Of a stretch of DNA of 19,004 nt, positions 1-10,000 are shown piece after piece; the first letter of the stretch is position 1, and each line of letters opens with the position of its first letter. The notes under the pieces are model-generated. The model had not been told where the DNA came from, did not search any database, and worked only from the letters and a program-made list of their open reading frames with translations. Origin of the DNA: Spirogloea muscicola (Eukaryota > Streptophyta > Zygnematophyceae > Spirogloeales > Spirogloeaceae); assembly GCA_009602725.1 (NCBI GenBank), contig WELB01000021.1, positions 1,090,097 to 1,109,100 of the forward strand, in the 5' to 3' direction. Made by a program: the position numbers and the translations under genes.

Positions 1-16
1 CGGCGCGCCGCTGCCC

Positions 17-2859
17 ATGTGCGGCTTGAGCCCCCGCGGCGGCGGCGCCGGTGCCGGCGTCGACAGCGCGTTCGAGGCCGCGGCGGTGGCGGCCAGCCAC
101 TGGGACTTCGACACCCTCGACGACCTTCTCGCCGAGGCTGCGGCCGCCGTCCCGTCCTACCGCGGCTCCGGCCACGGCAACGCCAGTACACCTGTCACGA
201 CTGCGGCTATGGAGGCACCATTGGCTGCGGAGACTGCAGCAAGAGAGGCAGCATCGGCAGCGGAGACTGCGGCAGAAGAGGAAGCATTTTTAGCCGAGAC
301 TGAAGCAGAAGTGGCGAGTGGGGATTACACAGACTCTGCTACCAGTGGGGTGCCTCACCGGCGCGAGATGCTGGCGGAGGTGGAGGAGGCGCTGGCACAG
401 GAGGTGGACATGGACGGCCTGGGCGCGACTCGCGACGGCCGGTCCTTCAAGTGGGCGCGCATCTTCGGCCGCCCCGGCTCGCCCAACGTCCACAAGACCA
501 ACTGGCGCATCCCCGAGGGCGTCGGCCGCTTCGCCTTCGTGCGCCTCGACGGCTCCCGCGTCCACAACGCCCTCGACGTCGCTCTGGTGAGCCTCGCTGA
601 CCTCCTTCCCGCTGCCCCTAGGACCTCCTCCGCCACTCCCTCCTCTTCTTCCTATGTGTACTAAGAGTGCGCCCTGTCTGCCTTAGCCTCTGGCTCCACT
701 ACCATAGTCGTGAGCACCCTCTGCATGCACCTGGCTGGCTTTCACTGCCGCTCTTTACATATCAGCAGTCGCACCTTCTATCTTTCCTTCCTTCTGTCTG
801 ACAATGGCCACTACCAGCTTCGCATGCACGTTGCTGTCCCCTCTTTGGTCTAGCAAAAGCTTTCTCCTGCTGCTCAAGGCTGTGGCAATCTCCCCTTCTG
901 CACTCCTGCCGGGGTCGCACTTGAAGCTCTTACCTCCCTCCTGGCATCCAGTTTGCACCCCTACTTAGTTCCGCCATCCTCCACCGCCTCCCTCCTCTCA
1001 TGTGCGCTCCTCGGCGCTCCCTAGCCCTTCTCTCGCCTCTCACATCCCTCCTCCCTCCCTCACGTCCTCGTCACAGCCCTCAACTCCACAATTGCTTTGT
1101 ACCCATTGAGCTGAGCAGTACTACGGCCGCTCTTTTCTTGCAGCTCTTGGCTGGCAAGAGCGTGGCGCTGCTGGGGGACTCCCTCACGCACCAGGTGCAC
1201 GACATGCTGATCCTCTCCCTCCAGAAGCTTGGCTACGAGGAGTACATCACGCTCCTCGATCGCACGTATGCCACGCTCAACCCCCCCCNCCCCCCCCCCC
1301 CTCTCAATGTCCTCCAAGTCCAAGCCCCTCCCACCCTCCTCTCTCTCTCCTCAAGATTGTCCCACTTCCCCTCTCTCTCTCCCTCTCATGCTCAGCGGAG
1401 TTGCTCTTCCTCCCCTCAGCTCATCTGACTTCCTATTGCTGACATGGGGGTCCCAAGAGCTCCCTGTCTGCCTAGCCTGTGGCTCTGCTCATAAAATAAT
1501 AAACACGCTCTGTGTGTTCTGGCTGGCATCTACAGCCGCTCTTTCCACTATCAGCAGCCGCATACTGATTGTTATGCTGGAGGTAAACGATTCAGAGTGC
1601 CACGGTTGCCGCTCAGTGGTCATAGCCGTGGCCGTGCTAATGTTCAGGTACTACTGCAACGGGACAGCAGCAGATACGCGCGAGGACCTGGCCAAGCGGC
1701 GCGTGCTGGTAGACGCAGACAGCCTGGACAAGGAGTACCGCGAGTGGCATGACCGCCATTGCGACACGTGGGTCACGACCTACCACCTCGGCGGGCCCTT
1801 CCGCAACATGACCTGGAGCTACTATCGCGGTGAGTCGCCTCCGCCGCCGGCACTCATGCGGATTCCGGCTGCACTGGCAAACCCTGCTGGCCAGCCATCT
1901 GCCAGGCCCCTCGTGCTGCCGCGGGCTGAGCTTGCCAGAGCGCTGCCGTGGCAGTGTACAAGCTGATGGTGGACGGCAAGAAGCCGTGGCCGGCGCAGTA
2001 CGTGCTCTACCCGGCCGTGCTCGACCACATCTTCGAGACCAGCGACGTGGTGAGGCGCCGCTGTTACCTCCCTCCTCCACTTCCTTCCCTCTCTTTCCAG
2101 TCCCCCCATTTCACTCCCCCTACCCCTCTTCCCGTGCTTCAGAGGCCCTGCGGCCTCCTCACAATCCTCCGCGCCACCGTCCTTCCTCCTCATCTGCTCG
2201 CCACTTGAGGATCTGGGTCTTTTGCTCACTGGCTTCCTCCTCCCGCAGGTCATACCAAATCTGGGCCTGCACTATCACATGGAGGTGGAGTCGCAGCCCG
2301 AGGAGCTGCGGCAGCACGTGGCCGAGCTAGCGGGCCGCATTGAGCGTCTCAGTCACCAGCCCGGCAAGCTCGGCTTCTTCCGCGGCATGCTGCCGCAGCA
2401 CTTCTACTCCACCGACGGCTCTGGGGCCTTCTCCAAGCCCGAGACGGATGACGCCACTGCCGCGCTCATGACGTGCCACGAAGCTAAGAACATTGAGTCG
2501 CAAGTAAGGGTGGAGGGCTGGAAGTACTCCTGCTTAGTGCGTTGCCATGCCTTGCAGAGTGCCTCGTCACTGACCACTCCACTGCACGCCTGCTGCGTTG
2601 CTTGCAGCTGTGGCGGGACGACATAATGGAAGAGGAGGCGGGCAAACGCAGCGTGGCAGTACAGTCGGCGTTCTGGGAGATGGACAAGCACGAGTTCCAC
2701 TTTGCGCGGCAGGAGGGCCAGGCCCGCCGCGACTGCACGCACTTTGCCTACGTGCCCGACTGGTGGGCGCCCGTCTTTGACACCATGTACCGCACGGGCG
2801 CATCCATCATGTGTCCGGATGGTGCCAACGCGCCCTCCAAGCACTGCTTCGTCGTCTGA
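17..2859 (+). CDS. PC-esterase / TBL-like (GDSL-type acyl-esterase) protein, six exons, possibly 5' partial
   Basis: My model joins 17-586, 1144-1265, 1648-1829, 1955-2049, 2249-2503 and 2608-2859, giving 491 aa in one frame. All five introns are GT-AG. Residues 201-204 read GDSL inside VALLGDSLTHQ, the block I nucleophile motif. Residues 450-453 read DCTH near the C-terminus, the D-x-x-H motif of the PC-esterase (Pmr5/Cas1p, TBL/DUF231) fold. Together these give a Ser-Asp-His triad typical of O-acetyltransferases or esterases acting on cell-wall polysaccharides or glycans in the Golgi. Residues 60-100 are an Ala/Glu-rich, low-complexity stretch. No signal anchor is seen after the first ATG, and the frame stays open to the left edge. 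Family members are usually type II membrane proteins, so the true start probably lies upstream. Substrate cannot be told from sequence. The family call is fairly firm; the exact activity is inferred. Confidence 0.8.
587..1143 (+). other. Intron 1 of the PC-esterase gene, carrying repeat copy 1
   Basis: The donor GTGAGC follows a Leu codon, and the acceptor TTTCTTGCAG precedes LLAGKSVALLGDS, in phase 0. The intron is 557 bp and pyrimidine-rich on the coding strand. It contains copy 1 of the dispersed repeat described separately. Confidence 0.8.
657..775 (+). repeat. Dispersed intronic repeat, copy 1
   Basis: Shares the core CCCTGTCTGCCTTAGCCTCT, then GCACCTGGCTGGCTTT and CAGCAGTCGC, with copies near 1.4, 10.7 and 11.0 kb. 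It lies in intron 1 of the PC-esterase gene, in sense orientation. Similarity upstream of the core is weak (GTACTAAGAG is kept). Confidence 0.7.
1266..1647 (+). other. Intron 2 of the PC-esterase gene, with poly-C tract and repeat copy 2
   Basis: The donor GTATGC sits before the poly-C run. An apparent continuation of the reading frame (TYATLNPP) is therefore intron. Phase is exact: AC before the donor joins G after the acceptor to give Thr, reading LLDRT then YYCNGT. The poly-C run at 1281-1301 carries the ambiguous base at 1289. Confidence 0.8.
1400..1568 (+). repeat. Dispersed intronic repeat, copy 2
   Basis: Matches copy 3 over roughly 165 bp, from GTTGCTCTTCCTCCCCTCAG through the CCCTGTCTGCC core to TATCAGCAGCCGCAT. 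It lies in intron 2 of the PC-esterase gene. It is diverged, with a small AT-rich change (ATAAAATAATAAAC) in the middle. Confidence 0.7.
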
Positions 2860-3300
2860 AGTCGACAAGGAGCGTGCACTTCACCACCTTGCCAGCCTCT
2901 TATCTCCATCATGCAGTTTATGTATTTACTCGTGCTGCGTGGGCGGACGCTTGCTTAGTGACCACAGTGTCACTTTCCACTAGCAAGTGGCAGCTGTGTG
3001 ATCCGACTGTGCCAACGACGGCATTGCCATCTCGTAGGATTGGCAATGCTGCTCTACACATGGGATTTTATACTTACGGACCTCATTGAGTTGGCCGCCT
3101 GACATCCTCTTAACGCCGCTGTGATGACCGCCACTGAGCTTGAGGTCCTGTCAGCCACCACTTGTGGCCCTCGTAAATGTAGCCCGGCACTTAGTATCAG
3201 ATATCACCACCACAACTGGTAAATAAGTTGCAATGTCGAGTGCTGAACCCACAAAGCGCCTCAGGTCTTACACCTTGCGACAGCCTCAGTCGTATAACGT

Positions 3301-3368
3301 ATTGATGGGTTTGTGTTGTTAGGGATTGCCAATGATTGATGGGTTTGTGTTATTAAGGATTGCCAATG
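3301..3368. repeat. 34-bp tandem duplication, two copies
   Basis: 3301-3334 and 3335-3368 are head-to-tail copies starting ATTGATGGGTTTGTGTT and ending GGATTGCCAATG. They differ at only about two positions. Confidence 0.92.
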
Positions 3369-3819
3369 TCCTTGTAGTGAAGGCAGTAGATTGTGCCACC
3401 TATATCTGGATGACGGTCCATGACACGCCCAGCTGGCAAGTAGAAGAAGTGCTCGCCCATAGAGAAGAGTGGCTGGCAAAGCAAGCCCAAAAAGTGGAGT
3501 CAAGCTCAAAATCTGCACAAGAGCTGCACAAGGTCGCCCCCATGTTGTGCCTGTGCATGCTCTACTCACTTGCCGCCTGCATTGGTAATGGTTTGTTGGA
3601 CCTTCAAATGGCGTCCTTGCTGCTGGCATTTGCAGCTCATTTCATTTTTCATTTTCATTTTAATATTTCATGTCTTCCAGGTTTTATTGACTCAGGCACT
3701 CAGTGCCCTCCACACATGACATGACCGTGCTGAAAGGCTGGCCACTCTACGCCCACCCTGTCTCGGGCCTGCACACAAATACATTCATCCCGCAGCTTTC
3801 AGCTTCGGCAGTCGGCATA

Positions 3820-4018
3820 GGCTGTCATCTTCATGCAGCCTACTTACAGTCCCTTACAGTCACATCTCCAGTTACTCAGGCAGCTGTCGCAAACAAGATG
3901 TGTCGGTCGTGCCAAGTAGCACGTTGTGGTCCTGCACCTTCCAACCTTCCATTTCACAAAGGCTGTCATCCGTCAGCATTCACTTACACAATGCTCAGGC
4001 AGCTGTTGCAAACAAGAG
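3820..4018. repeat. Diverged direct repeat, period about 115-140 bp
   Basis: The blocks GGCTGTCATC, ACTTACA and CTCAGGCAGCTGTCGCAAAC recur in the same order near 3821-3899 and 3960-4017. Spacing between the blocks differs through small indels. No gene is implied. Confidence 0.7.
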
Positions 4019-4368
4019 ACTTACTTTTCTGCAGGCTGTCCACTGTGCATAAGTCTATCCAACTCTTGCTTTGGGACTTGCTGACCGCCGCTGCAAACGC
4101 CGCCGCCGCCGCAGCGGACGCCCGCCGCCGCTGGATACGGGGTCTGTTGACTGAGGGAGGGCCTGAGTGGCCAACGTACGAGGGCAAGCACGTTGACAGG
4201 TGTACAGCACCTGCGGCTAAGCTGGCCCGCCCAGTAACCACGAGTCAGCACGGCGAGGCCGCTAACGGGACACCTAACGGCAAGTGACGAGCCCTTGTGC
4301 CACCAGCCAAGGCTGGACCAGCTATCCGGTGGGGCCTCCCGGCCCGCCACGTGGCACCCGCGCCCGCG

Positions 4369-4429
4369 ATGTCCGCCGCCGTCGCCGCCGCCGCCGCCGC
4401 CGCCGCCGCCGNCAGCCACCAGCGCCCCT

Positions 4430-4469
<40 letters not shown>

Positions 4470-6700
4470 CTTCTACGCGCTGCTGGACGTGGCGAGGACG
4501 GCAGGCGAGGGCCCCGTCCCCTTGCCCAGCCCCAGTGCCGGCGCTCGGCGGCCGCTTCGGCGCCGGTTCGTTCCGCCGTTTCGGGTTTGGGGAGTACGGT
4601 TATGTTTTTGTGCGCCGAGCCGTCTCCTCGCTGCTATGCCGCCGCGCTCCTTCTCTCCCTGACGCCGCCGCCGCCGCCGCCGCCGTCCTCCTCCTCTCTC
4701 CCGCAGACCGCGCGGAGCTCAAGCGGGCGTACAGGTGGGGCCGGCCGCTCGCTCGCAGGCGCTGCCGTGGTCTCGGGCGCTGACACGAAAGCTGAGCCGC
4801 AGCCTGAGCTGCCTGACTCATAACTGCCTGACTCATGACTCTACAAACTGAAGTCGCTGCTAATCATATTTCACAGCCCTTGGCTGCATTTAACATCCCC
4901 CCGTAGGATTCTGGTTTTGGGTTTAGCTTAGGGGTTTGGGGTTTAGTTTTTTGGGGGTTTAGGATTTAGGGGTAGGATTAGGGGTTATGGTTTAGGTGTA
5001 GGCCAATGTTTAGGGGTTTCCAGTTAGGGGTTAGGTTTCAGGGTAAGCTTAGGATTTCGGGTATAGGGCCGACGAGCCGCCGGCTGTGTGAGCGCGGCGC
5101 AGGCGGCTGGCGCTGCAGTACCACCCCGACGTCAACGCGGCGCCGGAGGCCGAGGGCAAGTTTGTGGAGCTCAGCACGGCCTACGAGGTGGGACCCGCAG
5201 GAAGCAGACCCATGTGAGCCCATGCAGTGAGGGCACCACTTGGAGTGCCACTTGGAGGCAGAGATGCTCACGGCCGAGACGTTGGAAGTAGAGCTTTCCA
5301 TTATAACATCAAGTGAGGAGCTGCAGTAGACAGCCAGCCTTCGTGGAAGTAGGAAGATGGTGGAGCAGGGGGTATGAGTAGTAAGAGACAGCATGAGCCG
5401 TAACGCCGCCCGCCCTTGGCGTTGGCTGCTTGCAGGTGCTGATTGACGATGAGCGGCGGCACATGTACGACAAGTACGGCGAGGCGGGCCTGGCTGGCAG
5501 GGTGGGCGCACGCGCCGGCAGCGACGGGCGGGCTGCCTGGGAGGAGGCTTGGGACGGCTGGGATGAGTTTGCGCCCTTCCAGCGCAAGTACGGGGCTGTG
5601 ACAAGATAGGTGCCATCGTCGTTGGCCGCCATGTTCGTGGCTGCGCCAGGCTCAACTGCAAATTTGCGGCGCAGGTCACGGAAGGGCGACGCACGCTCGG
5701 CAGCGGTGAGCGCCAGTGGTGGTGGCTCTGACAACGGTGACCCAGACGGCTTCGCCAACACTGGCGACGTTGTAGAGTACCCTCTCTCGGCGGCAGCCCA
5801 GGCCCGCCTTGGTGACGGTCGCTCTAAAGGTGCGGCCGCCCAAGCCCTCAACTGTCAATCCTAGATTGCTCATTGTGCTTTCTTGACACATAGTCACTCG
5901 ATTACTTACTTTGATTGTATTTCTAAACAGATTGATGTCCTTGTGACCTGCCACCTTGCATGCTGTTTGGTCACCAGCTAATGTGTTGACATCGCAAGCT
6001 TCCTGGGTTGCCATATTGACAGGCGTCGGCTTCATCGTTGGCCGAAACATTGGTGAGCCCCACACTTTGCCTGAGCCGACTGGCGGGCTGCTCCAGCAGT
6101 GGCCACATGTCGGCGAGCCATGGCTTCTCAGCTGGGCCAGACGAGCTGATGGCACTGCAGCGTGGCACCTTGTCGCCGGCTTGATGTGCCATGCGGGGGC
6201 TGACAGATCGGGGCGACCGTGACAAGCTGTCGCCGGAGGTGAGCTCCAAACCATGCGGCTGCCGGCAGCAAGTTCCGAGGGGCTTAGAGGGACGGATGAC
6301 GGAAGGGAAGGAGGGCGGATGGAGAGGAAGGAGGGAGGAAGGCCAACCAGGTTGTGCTCCGCTTGCCTCTGACGCTCCTACGGCATGCCACTCCTTCTTC
6401 CAGAACCTGCTTCTGGTGGAGCTGGAGCCACTGTACTCGGAGGACGGTGGGCACGCATGGCACACTGACCCTCTGGAGAGTGCCGCGTTTGCGTCTCTCC
6501 GAGACCTCCGTGTTCTCACCACGGTCAGTAGACTGTGCCCGCTGCCCCACCTCCTTCCCTCCTTCCACTCTCTACCTCCATCTCAACATCATGCTGCATT
6601 TGCGCAGGACTTTGATGCAGTCACAGACACGTGGACGCTGCGGGGCGAGCTCTCCGATGGCTGCGGCAGCCCGCAATATGCAGACGAGGTCATTGTCTGA
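4369..6700 (+). CDS. J-domain (DnaJ/Hsp40-type) co-chaperone, nine exons
   Basis: My model joins 4369-4504, 4707-4734, 5103-5187, 5436-5587, 5675-5829, 6023-6052, 6207-6238, 6404-6523 and 6608-6700, giving 276 aa. All junctions are phase-consistent. The J domain spans about residues 34-100. It starts [12 protein letters not shown] (helix I), continues [14 protein letters not shown], has the Hsp70-activating HPD at 62-64, and ends [20 protein letters not shown]. There is no G/F-rich linker or zinc-finger repeat, so this is a type III J protein. The rest includes a Trp-rich segment ([11 protein letters not shown]), [17 protein letters not shown] and [17 protein letters not shown], which looks conserved but which I cannot name. 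The N-terminus is an Ala tract then a Gly tract. Plastid targeting is possible but not shown. The first intron uses a GC donor, and the base at 4412 is N, so tract lengths are unsure. Confidence 0.85.
4378..4471. repeat. Opposed triplet tracts: (GCC)n then (GGC)n
   Basis: A GCC run at about 4378-4411 (poly-Ala) is followed, after a short spacer, by a GGC run at about 4431-4469 (poly-Gly). The two tracts are reverse complements and could fold into a GC-only hairpin. The N at 4412 lies exactly at the end of the first tract. Confidence 0.9.
4505..4706 (+). other. GC-AG intron 1 of the J-protein gene
   Basis: The exon ends GCAG and the intron begins GCGAGG, with acceptor CTCTCCCGCAG. Phase 1 joins G and AC to give Asp. 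This restores the unbroken J-domain helix I-II sequence [13 protein letters not shown]. No GT donor gives this frame. Confidence 0.75.
4905..5070 (+). repeat. Degenerate interstitial telomere-like array inside intron 2 of the J-protein gene
   Basis: About 165 bp made of variants of TTTAGGG: GGGTTTAG, TTAGGGGTTTGGGGTTTAG, GGGGTTTAGGATTTAGGGG, TTAGGGGTTATGG and TTAGGGGTTAGG. The G-rich strand is the coding strand. It lies within the 4735-5102 intron, between exons encoding RAELKRAYR and [16 protein letters not shown] is the common plant and green-algal telomere repeat. Confidence 0.85.
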
Positions 6701-7061
6701 AATCATCTGCTGAGAGCCTCCGCTGAGGACACTGTCCTGGCAGCCAGGTACAAGGTAGCAGCATTGCAGTGCCTTTGTGCAATCTTTGTACCCAAGCCTA
6801 AGTAGCAGGATATTCTGTGCCCATAACCGCAGCAGGCGGAGGCGAGGATGGGCACTGCAAGGAAATGTCCGTGTTCAATTTAGTCAGGCGCTTAGCCAAC
6901 GCGTTAGACACTCCGCCTGGATGGCAAAGGCAAGTAACAAGAGGATAAGAGAACAATGAAGCTGGACTTACATCTTCGACTTCCGCATGTGAGCCCTGCA
7001 CAGGTATTGTGGGGGTAAGAGGGAGGGGGGGGAGGGGAGTTGGTGGTCTGCGCTGGTGATT
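6701..7061. other. Convergent intergenic region between the J-protein and receptor-kinase genes
   Basis: 361 bp between two stop codons facing each other, so it must hold both 3' UTRs. On the - strand a TGTAA pentamer occurs at 6968-6972, about 90 bases past the kinase stop. TGTAA is the usual green-algal polyadenylation signal. I find no TGTAA on the + strand for the J-protein gene. Confidence 0.55.
6968..6972 (-). terminator. Possible polyadenylation signal (TGTAA) of the receptor-kinase gene
   Basis: TGTAA on the minus strand, about 90 nt downstream of the stop codon. A pentamer can occur by chance. Distance and context are right for a chlorophyte 3' UTR. Confidence 0.35.
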
Positions 7062-10000
7062 CTAGAGAAGCACAGGGGTGCCAACGCCGCCGCCGCCGCT
7101 GGCAATGGAGCCGCTCTTGAGGAGCTCCGAGAGCACGGTGCTCATCTTCTCAAGTGAGATGGGCTTGGTAACAACGCCGTCCATGCCGAGCTGCAGGCAG
7201 CGCTCGCGCGTGTCGGCGTCGGTGTTGGCTGTAAGTGCGACAATGAAGGGCCGCTCTGGACCGGCAATGTTCTTCTCAGCAATGCGGCGCGCGACCTCGT
7301 ATCCGTCCATCTCTGGCATGATCAGGTCCAGAAGAAGCACCTGCGCACCGTGTGGCGTGCTGGGCAACCGTAAGCTGTGCAGAGCAGCAAGAAAGGCGCC
7401 ACAGTCTTGTGCTGATAGAAGAGGGGAATAAGATGAGGTGATGTGGTAAAGAGTATCGCTCATTGCTTGAAGGCCTTTTGTTCTGGATATGGGGTTATGG
7501 CAGCATACCGTGAAGCCGTGGCCGGGCAGCATAGCAGACAGGCACTCACGGCCGGAGCTCACGACAGTGACGTCGCATCCAAGTCGAGTCAGGAGGCCCC
7601 GCGTGACCATTCGGTTGACACTGCAGGTGCATGCATTGCCGCGGGGCAATGTCTGGTCATCTTGCGACATGAGGAGGGTGTCGAAAAGGAGGGAGGTGAG
7701 GAGGGCATGGCCCCAGGGGAGGAGGGAGAGAGGAGGGAGGTGGGCAGGGAATGGGAGTGAGGGGGCACCTGTTGTCGTCTGTGACCAAAACCCTGACTCC
7801 TGAGAAGTCGGAGCGCCTTGCGGGCGCCACGAGCTCGCCATTGGCAGCACCAGTGCCAGCGCGCCCTGGGCTCGGGCGCGCCTCCTCCATGTCCGGAAGA
7901 GGCGGCCCAAGCCGTGCAGTGAATGTGACGGTCGTGCCGCGACCAGCACCCTCACTCTCCACCCACAAGTGGCCGCCCATCAGGTTCACAAACCTGCAGA
8001 TGAGAGAGAGGGATGTAGGAGGTGAGGTGTGCACGGGGGCTTTGGAGGGAGGCGAGGAAGGGCAGGGGAAGTTAGATGGAGCAGCAGAAAGGAGTCCTCC
8101 GTCGCTGACCGCTTGCAGATGGCAAGGCCGAGCCCGGCGCCGCCAGCACCGCGGCCGGCAACGGGGTCGGCAGTCGCAAACTTGCGGAAGAGGCGCGGCG
8201 CGTCTGCTGGCGAGATGCCGGCACCCGTGTCCGTGACCTATGTGAACACATGAAAATGGTGAGCGCCGCTCGGCTTCAGCCCCAGGTGGAATCAGGACGA
8301 GCAACTGACCGACCTCCAGAACATGCGGCCTTCGGCTACTGGTCAATGTGCGGGTAAGCAAGATCAATAGATTCTCTATTATGGCCTTGATATCATTCGA
8401 CTATGTCCTAGGCAATCAGTCTTAGAAAGGTAGCAACCCCCTCTGACTGAGATGGGGGTCTAGATATAGGAACTAAACGTTAGGTGCACTGAAGTGGCCC
8501 CTGAGGACCCAGCAGTGCGTGGAAATTGTGCTGCCGCTCTGCAGCTTACATGAGAAGAAGAGTGAGGGAGGAGAGGAGGGGGCTTGGCAAGGGGGATAGG
8601 AGCAGAAGGCTGGGGTGGTGAGAGAAGAGGGAGGGAGGTACGTGTAGAGAAGAATGGAGGGGAAGACGGACGACAGGCAGGCAGGCGGGCGAGCGAGAGG
8701 GAAGGCAGGGTGAGGAGCGGAAGAAGGGAATGAGGTGACTGAGATGAACGAGAGCGGTGGCGGCCAACCTGGACTCGAATGTATGTGCCAGGAGTATCTT
8801 CAAAGTGGGGAGCGACATCGGAGCAGGAGCTGCTGCGCTTGGCGTGGCCGGCGCTGGTGGCCACGGCGGCCGGTGGCAGCAACTCGTGCGGGGACGCGGA
8901 GACGGTGACGGCCACGGAGCCCTCGCGCGTGAACTTGACGGCGTTGGAGACGACGTTGAGCGCGACCTGCATGAGGCGCGGCGCGTCGCCTGACACCTCC
9001 TCTGGCAGGCCCTCGCCCAACACCAGTGACAGCCGCAGGCGCTTCACTGATGCCACTGGGCGCACCATCAACACGACCTGGAGAAAGGGGAGACCAAAGG
9101 AGGAGGGCAGTTAGCAGGAGGCACAGAGACAGGTGTAAGGAGAGAGGAGGGCAGCTAGCTGCGCCCACATTCGCTTGGTCTGCAAAAAGGCCAGCAGGCA
9201 GAGGAGAAAGGTGGAGGTGAAAGGAAAGAGGGGAAGTGCTGTGAGGCAGGCCTGATGGAAGAGGTCTGGGAGGTCAAAGTTAGCAATGTCGAGCTCGAGT
9301 GTGCCGTCCTCGAGGCGCGAGAGGTCGAGAACATCGTTGATGAGCGTCGCGAGCAGGTTGCTGCTCTTCAGCACCGTGTCGGCCATGGAGCGCTGCTCCG
9401 GCGTCAGCTCCGTCTCCTGCAGCACGACAGCGATGGTGTTGACAGTGGCCATTCAGCAATGCAAGACTCAAAAAGGGGCGGAGAATTGGAAAGGGAGCAG
9501 GGAGGAAAGGGAAGCCTCAAAGTGGGGTGCTCTCCAGCTCGTGGCACGCCGCTTGGGAGGACAGAAGGTGATGTGTGGAAAAAAGAGGGAGGGAGGACAG
9601 AGGGAAAATAGTAATGGGGGAGGGGTCGTGCAGCGCGCCTGGAGCAGGGAGGAGAGGGCGATGATGGCCTGCATGGGCGTGCGCATCTCCTGGTTCATCA
9701 CGGCAAGGAAGTCGTTGCGGGCACGGATGGCCAACTCCGCGCCGCGCCGTGCCGCATCCAGCTCCGCATTCTGCTCGGCGAGCGCCTCGCGCGCACGTGC
9801 GCTCTCGCCCAGCACCGCAGCGTGGCCCAGCGCCACGCCGAGCGCGTCGGCAACCGCCTCCACCACCTCCAGCTCGTGCATTGCCCACCGCCCGCCGTTC
9901 TCGTCGCGCCGCCGCACGAGCACTAGCAGCGCGCACGGGCGCTGGGCAATCCCCACTCCACTCCCGCTGCCACCGCTGGGCTCCAGCAGGACCCGGACGG

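Larger units (their letters stand above)
2860..4368. other. Intergenic region between the PC-esterase and J-protein genes
   Basis: No convincing gene. It holds the 3' flank of the PC-esterase, a 34-bp tandem duplication (3301-3368), a T-rich TTTTCATT-like stretch (about 3637-3672), and a diverged direct repeat (3820-4018). Open frames here have no recognisable domain and cross the repeats. The J-protein promoter and 5' UTR presumably lie in the last few hundred bases, but I see no clear TATA box. Confidence 0.6.

Noticed and set aside
657-775. tRNA-derived SINE
   Set aside because: No A and B boxes, tRNA-like fold or poly-A tail could be recognised in any of the four copies.
1229-1480. Apparent exon reading TYATLNPP through the poly-C run
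   Set aside because: A GTATGC donor before it joins in exact phase to YYCNGT, so the poly-C region is intron.
3703-4287. 194-codon + strand open frame in the intergenic region
   Set aside because: It crosses diverged direct repeats, has no recognisable domain or splice pattern, and its composition looks non-coding.
5597-5611. Alternative donors (GTGACA, GTGCCA) after the exon ending FQRKYGA in the J-protein gene
   Set aside because: They give the wrong phase or follow an in-frame TAG. GTACGG at 5588 joins in phase with the next exon.
8029-9611. Several + strand frames of 60-160 codons across the receptor gene
   Set aside because: They are antisense shadows of the receptor exons and purine-rich introns; the - strand carries the conserved kinase motifs.
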